Below, one piece after another: positions 1-7,385 of a stretch of DNA of 10,493 nt. Source of the DNA: an uncultured Collinsella sp. (lineage in GTDB: Bacteria; Actinomycetota; Coriobacteriia; Coriobacteriales; Coriobacteriaceae); NCBI GenBank assembly GCA_902475825.1, contig CABSBA010000038.1:1-10493 (forward strand), written 5' to 3'. The notes under the pieces are model-generated. The model was not told the DNA's origin. It worked only from the letters and a program-made list of their open reading frames with translations, and did no database searches. Made by a program: the position numbers and the translations under genes. Each line of letters starts with the position of its first letter. Position 1 is the stretch's first letter.

Positions 1-2
1 AC

Positions 3-65
3 AACCACTGGACAGCCGGCGGCAACGATATGAAGTGGGAAATGATCGCGTGTCAGCAATTTTAA
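3..65 (+). CDS. Possible C-terminal end of an upstream gene (partial)
   Basis: An open frame enters from the left edge and stops at TAA 63-65, giving about 20 residues that end in MIACQQF. Third codon positions in it are mostly G or C, as in the genes to the right, which hints at real coding. I do not recognise the protein; the residues GGNDMKWEM are the only distinctive stretch. A second frame through the same bases stays open to about base 130 but has poorer codon use. Too short for a firm call. Confidence 0.35.
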   Translation, partial: NHWTAGGNDMKWEMIACQQF

Positions 66-265
66 AAATCTTTGAACGGTGTCGTGAGCCACTGGTATGC
101 ATCTCGCGACCACAGCCTTGCAATTGCTGACCTGCGGTTTGGTTGGTTTGTCCCCGCAGCGCCGTAGCTTGTCCACAGATTCGTCAAGCATTTGGTCAGC
201 ATTTGGTTGGAAGACGCATGAAGTGCCGTGTGAGTATGGACATATGTGGAGGTCATGAGGTTGTA
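66..265. other. Intergenic region upstream of the rpsF operon
   Basis: No convincing gene is seen on either strand. The stretch is less GC-rich than the genes and contains several TTTGGTTGG-like runs. It holds a direct repeat at 187-207 and a near-consensus DnaA-box-like word, TTGTCCACA, at 169-177 (a single copy, one mismatch). The promoter for rpsF lies just to its right. Confidence 0.5.
187..207. repeat. Tandem direct repeat, AGCATTTGGT twice
   Basis: Two perfect copies of AGCATTTGGT lie at 187-196 and 198-207 with one base between them, giving an 11-bp period (about one helical turn). They sit about 70-90 bp upstream of the proposed rpsF -35 box. Direct repeats on one face of the helix are typical of some regulator binding sites, but no regulator is identified. 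Confidence 0.5.
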
Positions 266-305
266 GCTGCATATTCTTGCAGCCTGGGAGGTTGAAAGAT
301 ATTAT
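266..305 (+). promoter_or_regulatory. Putative rpsF operon promoter with dyad over the -35 box
   Basis: TTGCAG at 277-282 and TATTAT at 300-305 are separated by 17 bases; the -10 matches consensus at 5 of 6 positions, the -35 at only 3. A perfect 6-bp dyad, GCTGCA 266-271 and TGCAGC 278-283, overlaps the -35 box, and GAGGTTG occurs at 257-263 and 288-294, on both sides. Transcription would begin near 312, just before the hairpin at 322. The dyad could be a repressor operator or chance. Confidence 0.5.
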
Positions 306-321
306 TACCAAGTCTTTTCCT

Positions 322-371
322 GCTTCAGGCGCACCTTCACGACCTGAAGCCACATTTGCCCAGAGGAGGTG
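322..371 (+). promoter_or_regulatory. rpsF 5' leader hairpin with SD-complementary loop
   Basis: A perfect 8-bp stem, GCTTCAGG 322-329 with CCTGAAGC 343-350, encloses a 13-base loop. Loop bases CACCTTC (332-338) can pair with GGAGGTG (365-371), which is the Shine-Dalgarno site of rpsF, through 7 pairs including one G-U. That would form an H-type pseudoknot and hide the ribosome binding site. Binding of the S6:S18 complex to rpsF leaders is established in several bacteria. I do not see the CCG element I associate with that known motif, so equivalence is unproven. Confidence 0.5.
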
Positions 372-376
372 ACAAT

Positions 377-670
377 ATGAAGGCTTATGAACTGCTGTTC
401 TTTGTTGACCCGTCGCTCGACCCCGAGACTCGTCTCGCTGTTATGAAGCGTATCGATACCACGATCGCTGAGGGCGCTGGCAAGGTCGACTCCGTTGACG
501 AGTGGGGCAAGCGCAAGCTCGCCTACGAGATCAACGACCTCACCGATGGTGACTACACCCTCATCAACTTCCACGCAGATCCTACCCAGATCGCCGAGCT
601 TGATCGCGTCCTGCGCATCACCGACGCTGTGGTCCGCCACATGATCGTCCGTCGCGACGACCAGGAGTAA
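377..670 (+). CDS. rpsF: 30S ribosomal protein S6
   Basis: The product of 97 aa binds 16S rRNA in the platform of the small subunit as a heterodimer with S18, which is encoded two genes downstream. The sequence opens with MKAYELLFFVDPSL and carries the family's central WGKRKLAYEI stretch (about residues 43-52), followed by GDYTLINF and the C-terminal RITDAVVRHMIVRRD. Length matches the usual 95-100 aa. ATG 377 is chosen because AGGAGGTG at 364-371 lies five bases upstream; an in-frame TTG at 356 would place the SD inside the gene. It heads the rpsF-ssb-rpsR-rplI cluster and its leader may be autoregulatory. Confidence 0.97.
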   Translation: MKAYELLFFVDPSLDPETRLAVMKRIDTTIAEGAGKVDSVDEWGKRKLAYEINDLTDGDYTLINFHADPTQIAELDRVLRITDAVVRHMIVRRDDQE

Positions 671-718
671 GACTGTCGTTTTGGACTGGGCTTGTGCCCC
701 AAGAGGAAGTAGTGAGTT

Positions 719-1171
719 ATGAGCATCAATCGAGTGAACATCACCGGTAACCTCACGCGTGATCCCGAGCTGCGCGCCACCGCCGGCGGAACCCAGGTTC
801 TGTCCTTCGGCGTCGCCGTGAACGATCGTCGCCGCAACCCGCAGACTGGCGAGTGGGAGGACTATCCCAACTTTGTCGACTGCACTATGTTCGGCACGCG
901 CGCCGAGGCCGTGAGCCGTTTCCTGGCAAAGGGAAACAAGGTCGCGATCGAGGGCAAGCTGCGCTACAGCTCTTGGGAGCGCGACGGCCAGCGCCGGAGC
1001 AAGCTTGAGGTCATCGTCGATGAGATCGAGTTTATGAGCTCCCGTGGTGGCCAGGGTGGCTACGATCAGGGCGGTTACGCCCCCGCAGCTCCCGCGCCCG
1101 CAGCACGTCCTGCCGCACCGGTGGCTACGCCGCCCGCGGTCGACGTCTACGATGAGGACATCCCGTTTTAA
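719..1171 (+). CDS. ssb: Single-stranded DNA-binding protein
   Basis: SSB (150 aa) coats single-stranded DNA during replication, repair and recombination, normally as a tetramer. Residues 1 to about 108 form the OB fold, beginning MSINRVNITGNLTRDPEL and including FVDCTMFG and the KGNKVAIEGKLRYSSWE stretch. A Gly/Gln then Pro/Ala-rich linker (about 109-140) leads to the acidic tip DEDIPF, the established docking site for partner proteins. Start ATG 719 has AAGAGGAAG upstream at 701-709. It lies 48 bases after rpsF, the usual bacterial position between the S6 and S18 genes, and 72 bases before rpsR. Confidence 0.97.
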   Translation: MSINRVNITGNLTRDPELRATAGGTQVLSFGVAVNDRRRNPQTGEWEDYPNFVDCTMFGTRAEAVSRFLAKGNKVAIEGKLRYSSWERDGQRRSKLEVIVDEIEFMSSRGGQGGYDQGGYAPAAPAPAARPAAPVATPPAVDVYDEDIPF

Positions 1172-1198
1172 GGGCTGTTCACCTATTTTTGAGTGAGA

Positions 1199-1224
1199 GG
1201 CGGCTTCGGTTCGCCGAAGTTGCC
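1199..1224 (+). promoter_or_regulatory. Hairpin with TTCG loop between ssb and rpsR
   Basis: GGCGGCTTCGG (1199-1209) pairs fully with CCGAAGTTGCC (1214-1224), with two G-U pairs, around a TTCG tetraloop. No T-run follows, so it is not a normal terminator. It ends four bases before the rpsR Shine-Dalgarno (about 1229-1234). It may be an mRNA-processing or stability element, or a translational control site for S18. Confidence 0.6.
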
Positions 1225-1243
1225 AAATGAAAGGTATTTTGAC

Positions 1244-1510
1244 ATGGCTAATGATTTTTCTGCACGTCAGCCGCGTCGTAAGTACTGCCAGTTCTGCAAG
1301 GAGAACACTGAGTTCATCGACTATAAGGACACTCAGCTTCTCCGTAAGTACATGACCGACCGTGGCAAGATCAAGCCTCGTCGCGTCACTGGCGCTTGCA
1401 CGCAGCATCAGCATGACATCGCCAACGCCATCAAGCGCGCCCGCGAGATGGCTCTCCTGCCGTACACCGTCCCCGTGGTTTCCTCTCGTGGCAACCGCGA
1501 CCGCGGCTAA
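1244..1510 (+). CDS. rpsR: 30S ribosomal protein S18
   Basis: S18 (88 aa) partners S6 on the 16S platform. Family signs are the RRKYCQFC start, [25 protein letters not shown] and the [20 protein letters not shown] end. The CxxC pair (residues 15 and 18) together with a later Cys and His (GACTQHQ) resembles the zinc-ribbon, C-plus form of S18; zinc binding is inference. ATG 1244 is preferred because GAAAGG at 1229-1234 gives good spacing and the protein then starts MANDFSARQ; the in-frame codon at 1193 would add residues encoded by the upstream hairpin. It is 15 bases before rplI, so the two are translated together. Confidence 0.96.
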   Translation: MANDFSARQPRRKYCQFCKENTEFIDYKDTQLLRKYMTDRGKIKPRRVTGACTQHQHDIANAIKRAREMALLPYTVPVVSSRGNRDRG

Positions 1511-1525
1511 GAAGGGAGACGCATC

Positions 1526-2065
1526 ATGAAGGTTATTCTTCTCGATGAGATCAAGGGCAAGGGCGGCGAGGGTGACGTCGTAGAGGTCGCTCAGGGTTAC
1601 GCTGAGAACTTCCTGTTCCCCAAGAAGCTCGCTGTTGCCGCCACCAAGGGCAACCTCAAGCAGCTTGACGAGCGTCGCAACAACATCGCCAAGCGCGAGG
1701 CCGTCCGTCTGGCTACCGCCAACGAGACCAAGGCTGCCTTCGAGGGCAAGACGGTCACCGTTGACGTCAAGGTCGGCGACGAGGGCATCCTCTTTGGCTC
1801 CGTTACCGCCGCTATGATCGCTGATGCCATCAAGGCTCAGCTCGGTATGGACATCGACCGCAAGCGCGTCGAGCTCGGTAAGCCCATCAAGGTTGCCGGT
1901 GCCCACACCGTTGCCATCTCGCTGTACCGCGAGATCAAGGCCGAGGTTGTCGTTCTCGTTGGCGTTACCGCCGAGGAGCTCGCTGCCGAGGCTGAGGCTG
2001 AGGAGACCGCTGAGGTCGCCGAGGCCGAGACCGCCGAGGTCGAGACTGAGGCTGCTGCCGAGTAG
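1526..2065 (+). CDS. rplI: 50S ribosomal protein L9 with acidic C-terminal tail
   Basis: L9 binds domain V of 23S rRNA near the L1 stalk and helps maintain reading frame. Residues 1-40 (MKVILLDEIKGKGGEGDVVEV and AENFLFPKKLA) are the RNA-binding N domain. A long connecting helix follows (about 41-75), then the C domain to about residue 148. The protein is 179 aa, about 30 longer than usual: from VGVTAEELAAEA onward it is almost only Ala, Glu, Val and Thr, encoded by GAGGCTGAG-like repeats. SD GAAGGGAG is at 1511-1518. The last gene before a strong terminator. Confidence 0.97.
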   Translation: MKVILLDEIKGKGGEGDVVEVAQGYAENFLFPKKLAVAATKGNLKQLDERRNNIAKREAVRLATANETKAAFEGKTVTVDVKVGDEGILFGSVTAAMIADAIKAQLGMDIDRKRVELGKPIKVAGAHTVAISLYREIKAEVVVLVGVTAEELAAEAEAEETAEVAEAETAEVETEAAAE

Positions 2066-2099
2066 CATTTGCTGCAACGCAACAATCTTGTTCTAAGAA

Positions 2100-2136
2100 G
2101 GGCGCTCTGGGAGACCAGGGCGCCCTTTTGTTTTTT
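2100..2136 (+). terminator. Intrinsic terminator of the rpsF-rplI operon
   Basis: GGGCGCTCTGG (2100-2110) and CCAGGGCGCCC (2115-2125) form an 11-bp stem with one G-U pair around a GAGA tetraloop. TTTTGTTTTTT follows at 2126-2136. This is a textbook Rho-independent terminator 34 bases after the rplI stop, separating the ribosomal cluster from dnaB. Confidence 0.93.
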
Positions 2137-2247
2137 ACGCTGAGTGAGTGTCATGGTGAACGTTGCGTCGAAGTCCTATATACGGGACCGTTCATCCGTT
2201 TCGTTCGGTGATGATTGCCGGGGCGCGGCCCGTTTTGGAACCGTGGC

Positions 2248-2256
2248 TGATACTAT
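2248..2256 (+). promoter_or_regulatory. Possible extended -10 promoter for dnaB
   Basis: TGA followed by TACTAT (2251-2256) resembles an extended -10 element; no good -35 box lies 16-18 bases upstream. A promoter is expected somewhere between the terminator at 2136 and dnaB, and this is the best candidate I see. Transcription would start about 28 bases before the chosen start codon. Confidence 0.3.
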
Positions 2257-2289
2257 GGATGCTCGCAAGCGATATGAATGAGGATGCTC

Positions 2290-3681
2290 ATGGCATATGA
2301 CGAAAGGGAGATGGGGCTGACGGTCGAGGACCGTGGCTCCAAGTTGGGTCTCCCTCAAAACCAAGATGCAGAGGCCAATGTACTGGCCGCCATGCTGCTG
2401 TCGCCCGAGGTGGTCGAGGAGGCCCAGGTCGAGCTGCAGCCCGATGACTTCTACCGGCCCATTCATAAGACCATCTACACCGCGATGGTCGATATGTACA
2501 ACAGCCGCATTCCCATCGACTCTATCTCGCTGATCGATTACCTGCGCAGCATCAACAAGCTTGATGCCGTGGGCGGCGAGGCCTACATTTTGGAGCTGAT
2601 GGGTCAGACCCTGTCGCTCGTGAACTGGCAGCACCATGCCGCCATCGTCCGTCGCGACTCGATGCTGCGCGAGCTGATCGGTGCCACCAACGAGATCAAC
2701 GCCCTGGCCTATAACGCCCCTACCGACACCAAAGAGGTCGTGGAGCTGGCCGAGAGCAAGTTGCTCAAGGTCACGGCGCGCGAGGTCAAGTCGAGCTATA
2801 AGACACTGACCGAGTTTATGGTCGAGGCCTATAACGAGGCCGAGGAAGTGTGTAAGGCCGGCGGACAGGCCGCGGGCGTGCCCACCGGCTTCCCGTCGCT
2901 CGACCGCATGCTTATGGGTTTCCGCGAGGGCCAGCTCATCATTATCGGCGCCCGCCCTGCCGTGGGTAAGACGTCGTTCGCTCTGAACTTGGCGCTGAAT
3001 GCCGCCGCTGCGGGCTATACCGTCGGCTTCTTTTCGCTGGAGATGTCGGGCAAGGAAATTGCCCAGCGCCTGATTTGCGCCTACGCCATGATTTCAATCA
3101 GCGACTTCCGTACGGGCCGCATTAGTCCCGAACAGTGGGCCAACATCAACGAGGCCACGCAGACCTTGTCTAAGCTCGACATTCTGATTGACGATACGCC
3201 CGGCACCACGGTGACCGAGATTCGCGCCAAGAGCCGCCGCATGCTCCACAATAAGGAGAAGGCCATCATTATCCTGGACTACCTGCAGCTGGTGAGTCCT
3301 CCGCCGGGACGTCGCTCCGAGAGCCGTACCGTCGAGGTCTCCGAGATGTCGCGTGGTTTAAAGATCATGGCCAAGGAGCTTAAGATCCCGCTCATTGCGC
3401 TGTCGCAGCTGTCGCGTCAGGTCGAGTCCCGTACCGGCAAACGCCCGCAGCTGTCCGACCTGCGTGAATCGGGCTCCATCGAGCAGGACGCCGACATCGT
3501 TATGTTCTTGGACCGCTCCGCCGATGAGGACGAAGCCTCGCGTGACGATCGACCCGACGAGGGCGTTACGCGTATCGTCGTGGCCAAGAACCGTTCGGGC
3601 CCGATCGGTGACGTCGACCTGATGTTCCTGCCGGCATCCACCAAGTTCTATGAGCTTGATGGGGCGCATACCGAGGAGTAG
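2290..3681 (+). CDS. dnaB: Replicative DNA helicase DnaB
   Basis: DnaB is the hexameric 5'-3' helicase that opens the replication fork and recruits primase. At 463 aa it has normal length. The N-terminal primase-interacting domain spans about residues 20-120 (from LPQNQDAEANVLAAMLLSPE). A linker follows, then the RecA-like motor from about 185. The Walker A GARPAVGKT is at 220-228, Walker B IIILD at 326-330, and KNRSG (arginine-finger region) at 433-437. No intein interrupts it, although DnaB is a common intein host. ATGs at 2278, 2284 and 2290 are in frame; 2290 is chosen because AGGA at 2281-2284 sits five bases before it. ATG 2311 is possible but has its purine run directly against the codon. 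Confidence 0.96.
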   Translation: MAYDEREMGLTVEDRGSKLGLPQNQDAEANVLAAMLLSPEVVEEAQVELQPDDFYRPIHKTIYTAMVDMYNSRIPIDSISLIDYLRSINKLDAVGGEAYILELMGQTLSLVNWQHHAAIVRRDSMLRELIGATNEINALAYNAPTDTKEVVELAESKLLKVTAREVKSSYKTLTEFMVEAYNEAEEVCKAGGQAAGVPTGFPSLDRMLMGFREGQLIIIGARPAVGKTSFALNLALNAAAAGYTVGFFSLEMSGKEIAQRLICAYAMISISDFRTGRISPEQWANINEATQTLSKLDILIDDTPGTTVTEIRAKSRRMLHNKEKAIIILDYLQLVSPPPGRRSESRTVEVSEMSRGLKIMAKELKIPLIALSQLSRQVESRTGKRPQLSDLRESGSIEQDADIVMFLDRSADEDEASRDDRPDEGVTRIVVAKNRSGPIGDVDLMFLPASTKFYELDGAHTEE

Positions 3682-3708
3682 GACAGGCGCCCGTTGCACG
3701 GGTATACT
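3680..3708 (+). promoter_or_regulatory. Putative purA promoter overlapping the dnaB stop
   Basis: AGGACA (3680-3685, 4 of 6 to consensus) and TATACT (3703-3708, 5 of 6) are separated by 17 bases. The -35 box overlaps the dnaB TAG stop at 3679-3681. Transcription would start near 3715, giving a leader of about 60 bases. No terminator hairpin is seen after dnaB, so some readthrough into purA is likely. Confidence 0.6.
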
Positions 3709-3765
3709 GGGAATGTTTTGTGCTTCTGCGTGCCAACGTGGCGCGTAGACAGTCCATGAATGTAA

Positions 3766-5061
<1,296 letters not shown>

Positions 5062-5083
5062 TCGGCACTATTTGGTTATTGCG

Positions 5084-5139
5084 ATATACCCCTTTGCAGC
5101 CCGGACGGGCGGCCGAGGGGTATATTTGCTTGCAAAGGG
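5084..5139 (+). terminator. Hairpin region after purA; terminator or attenuator with alternative stems
   Basis: Stem A is ATATACCCCT (5084-5093) with AGGGGTATAT (5116-5125), 10 perfect pairs, enclosing a small GCCC/GGGC hairpin (5099-5110). A moderately T-rich tail follows. Stem B is CCCTTTGCA (5090-5098) with TGCAAAGGG (5131-5139), 9 perfect pairs. Both use bases 5090-5093 and cannot coexist. It may simply be a weak terminator for purA, or a switch controlling entry into purD; no known purine riboswitch core is seen. Confidence 0.5.
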
Positions 5140-5179
5140 CTCGCGCGGAGCGGGCCGTTCATCCATAGAGGAGGCACCC

Positions 5180-6484
5180 TTGAAGGCGGACACTCAAACC
5201 ATCGACATCCTGTTGTTGGGCAGCGGCGGCCGTGAGCATGCTTTGGCAGCTAAGCTCGCAGCATCACCGCGCGCCGGCAAGCTCTACATTGCGCCGGGTA
5301 ACGGCGGCACCGCGAGCTGCGGCGAGAACGTGGTTCTCGACGATTGCGATCCTGCGGCCGTGGCGGCGTTTGCCCAGAGCCACGGATGCGGACTCGTGGT
5401 GATTGGCCCCGAGGCTCCGCTCGTGGCGGGCGTTGCCGATGCCGTGCGCGCGGCGGGCATTCCCTGCTTTGGCCCGGGCGCCGAGGGCGCTCAGATGGAG
5501 GGCTCCAAGCTGTTCTCCAAGCAGCTCATGGAGCGTGCCGGCATTCCGACGGCCGCCTACGGCTCGTTTACCGACGAGGCTTCGGCTCTCGCCTACGTGC
5601 GCGAGCAGGGCGCACCGCTGGTCGTGAAGGCTGACGGCCTGGCCGCAGGCAAGGGCGTCATCGTGGCGACCGAGCTTGCGCAGGCCGAGGAGGCCGTGCG
5701 TGAGTGTTTTGGCGGCACCTTTGGTGATGCCGGCAATACTGTGGTCATCGAGGAGATGCTGACCGGCCCCGAGTGCTCGCTGCTGGCCTTTACCGACGGC
5801 AAGACCGTGCGCTCCATGGCCACCTCGCAGGACCACAAGCGTGCGCTCGAGGGCGACCTTGGCCCCAACACCGGCGGCATGGGCGTTTACAGCCCGGTGC
5901 CCATCGTGACCGACGAGGAGCACGCCACCATGGTGGAGGTCATGGAGCAGACCGTGGCCGAGCTTGCTGCCGAGGGCATCGACTACCGCGGCTGCCTGTA
6001 CGGCGGCTTTATGCTCACCCCCGCCGGCCCCAAGGTGCTGGAGTTCAACGCCCGCTTTGGCGACCCCGAGACGCAGGTCGTGCTGCCGCGCCTCAAGAAC
6101 GACCTGGTCGAGGTTATGCTCGCCTGCGCCAACTGCGAGCTTGATCAGATTGAGCTCGACTGGCGTGACGAGTGGGCCGTGGCTGTTGTTCTGACGAGCG
6201 CGGGCTATCCCGGCAGCTACGAGAAGGGCAAAGTCATCACCGGCATCGCCGACGCCGAGGCCATGGAGAACGTGACCGTGTACCATGCCGGCACCGCCGT
6301 GGTGGACGGTCAGCTCGTGACCAACGGCGGCCGAGTGCTTGCCGTGACCGCGCTGGGCGACACGTTCGAGAACGCTCGCAACCTTGCCTACGAGGCCTGC
6401 GAGAAGATTGATTTTGAGGGCAAGACCCTGCGTCATGACATCGGCCTGCGCGCGCTGCGTGGCCGCGACGCCTGGGATGCCTAA
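5180..6484 (+). CDS. purD: Phosphoribosylamine-glycine ligase (GAR synthetase)
   Basis: PurD joins 5-phosphoribosylamine and glycine with ATP to give GAR, the second step of de novo purine synthesis. At 434 aa it has standard length. The N domain opens with [17 protein letters not shown] and holds GNGGTA and [12 protein letters not shown]-grasp elements follow: [12 protein letters not shown] at 148-159, DHKRA from 218, NTGGMG at 230-235, and [10 protein letters not shown] at 289-298, whose acidic and Asn residues bind metal. The start is TTG 5180: GAGGAGG at 5168-5174 lies five bases upstream and no ATG or GTG fits homologous length. In-frame codons back to 5012 overlap the end of purA and encode no family sequence. 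Confidence 0.95.
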   Translation: MKADTQTIDILLLGSGGREHALAAKLAASPRAGKLYIAPGNGGTASCGENVVLDDCDPAAVAAFAQSHGCGLVVIGPEAPLVAGVADAVRAAGIPCFGPGAEGAQMEGSKLFSKQLMERAGIPTAAYGSFTDEASALAYVREQGAPLVVKADGLAAGKGVIVATELAQAEEAVRECFGGTFGDAGNTVVIEEMLTGPECSLLAFTDGKTVRSMATSQDHKRALEGDLGPNTGGMGVYSPVPIVTDEEHATMVEVMEQTVAELAAEGIDYRGCLYGGFMLTPAGPKVLEFNARFGDPETQVVLPRLKNDLVEVMLACANCELDQIELDWRDEWAVAVVLTSAGYPGSYEKGKVITGIADAEAMENVTVYHAGTAVVDGQLVTNGGRVLAVTALGDTFENARNLAYEACEKIDFEGKTLRHDIGLRALRGRDAWDA

Positions 6485-6505
6485 AGTCCGAGAGGGATGA
6501 GACGG

Positions 6506-7201
6506 ATGGACGAGAAGAACGAAGAGCTCGTGGACGCGCAGATCGTCGAAGAGGACAGCCGCATGTATGGGCACGCCGAGGGCGAGCCTGGCGGCGAGGT
6601 CGCTGACGAGCCGGCGCTGGTGCTGGGCGACGACGACCCGCACGATGCCGAGCTGCACGAGAAGATTCTTTCGGAGGAGTGTGCCTGGAAGGGCAAGATC
6701 CTCGACGTCCACCGTCTTGAGGTTGAACTGCCCAACGGTCGCCGTAGCGCCCGCGATATCGTTCGCCATCCGGGTGCGGCGGCCGTTGTGGCACTGACCG
6801 AGAGCGGCAAGATCGTACTGGTGCGTCAGTACCGCACCGCCATCGACCGCGTGACGGTCGAGGTTCCCGCCGGCAAGCTCGACCCAGGCGAGGACCCGCT
6901 CGATTGCGCCAAGCGCGAGCTGCATGAGGAGACGGGCTTTAGGGCTGGTCGCATTCGCTTTTTGACGTCGATTGTCACGTCCTGCGGTTTTTGCGACGAG
7001 ATCATTCACATCTACTTGGCTACCAAGCTCGAGTTTGATGCGCCCAACCCCGATGATGACGAGTTCGTCAACGTGGATCTGGTGCCGCTGCACGAGCTGA
7101 TCGACGCCGTGCTCGACGGCAAGATCGAAGATGCCAAGACCGTCGTGGGCGCCTTGGCCTGCGATAGCATCGCGCACCGACTAGGCGGGGCCGAACTTTA
7201 A
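6506..7201 (+). CDS. NUDIX hydrolase, ADP-ribose pyrophosphatase type
   Basis: Such enzymes cleave ADP-ribose or related nucleoside diphosphate sugars to AMP plus a sugar phosphate. A perfect NUDIX box (G-x5-E-x7-REL-x-EE-x-G-F) spans residues 123-145, with metal-binding Glu in RELHEETG. The fold starts near residue 54 and includes VRQYRTAIDRVTVEVPAGKLDPGE, typical of ADP-ribose pyrophosphatases. Residues 1 to about 53 are a strongly acidic, low-complexity extension. The Pro expected 16 residues after the box Gly is Cys160 here (TSCGFCDE), so substrate is uncertain. ATG 6506 has AGAGGG nine bases upstream; ATG 6497 touches that SD. It starts 21 bases after purD, so co-transcription is likely. 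Confidence 0.88.
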   Translation: MDEKNEELVDAQIVEEDSRMYGHAEGEPGGEVADEPALVLGDDDPHDAELHEKILSEECAWKGKILDVHRLEVELPNGRRSARDIVRHPGAAAVVALTESGKIVLVRQYRTAIDRVTVEVPAGKLDPGEDPLDCAKRELHEETGFRAGRIRFLTSIVTSCGFCDEIIHIYLATKLEFDAPNPDDDEFVNVDLVPLHELIDAVLDGKIEDAKTVVGALACDSIAHRLGGAEL

Positions 7202-7204
7202 CGA

Positions 7205-7220
7205 GCGGGAATGATCCCGC
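7205..7220 (+). terminator. Weak terminator-like hairpin after the NUDIX gene
   Basis: GCGGGA (7205-7210) and TCCCGC (7215-7220) form a 6-bp stem around ATGA, four bases after the stop codon. The tail AGGTTTGTGT is only partly T-rich, so termination would be inefficient at best. Confidence 0.4.
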
Positions 7221-7273
7221 AGGTTTGTGTAAGTCAGCGAAAGTGCTCCATTTGAGACAAGGTGGCCTAAAAG

Positions 7274-7385
7274 AGGAGGGAAGCGTATGGATATACGCGA
7301 CCGACGATTGAAGGCCAGAGTGCCCAAATGGGGCGTTTGCAGCGTCGAGCCGTTACGCGGTTTGGTAAAACCGCGTAAGGTGATT
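7274..7385 (+). promoter_or_regulatory. Structured leader of the ABC exporter gene, with in-frame upstream start
   Basis: A strong SD, AGGAGGG (7274-7280), precedes ATG 7287, which opens 33 codons in frame with the exporter. That ATG lies in a hairpin (GCGTAT 7283-7288, ATACGC 7293-7298). A perfect 11-bp hairpin, TTACGCGGTTT 7353-7363 with AAACCGCGTAA 7368-7378, ends over the weaker SD (TAAGG) of ATG 7386. The 33 codons include ATA, CGA twice, AGA, TTA and GTA, unlike the rest of the window. I read this as regulatory leader, possibly translated, rather than conserved protein. Confidence 0.5.

Noticed and set aside
169..177. DnaA-box-like TTGTCCACA near replication genes, hinting at an origin.
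   Set aside because: A single copy with one mismatch, no cluster of boxes, no AT-rich unwinding region and no dnaA or dnaN nearby.
305..2077. A very long open frame on the minus strand opposite rpsF-ssb-rpsR-rplI.
   Set aside because: It crosses four well-supported genes and their gaps, is rich in Leu/Asp/Gly as expected from reversing GC-rich codons, and has no recognisable domain.
5264..7177. A 637-codon minus-strand open frame opposite purD and the NUDIX gene.
   Set aside because: Mirror of strongly biased codons in two certain genes; the His/Ala/Gly/Leu-rich product matches no family.
7287..7385. A 33-residue N-terminal extension of the ABC exporter as normal protein.
   Set aside because: Unusual codons, overlapping hairpins and a typical family N-terminus beginning at ATG 7386; kept instead as a leader with the uncertainty stated.
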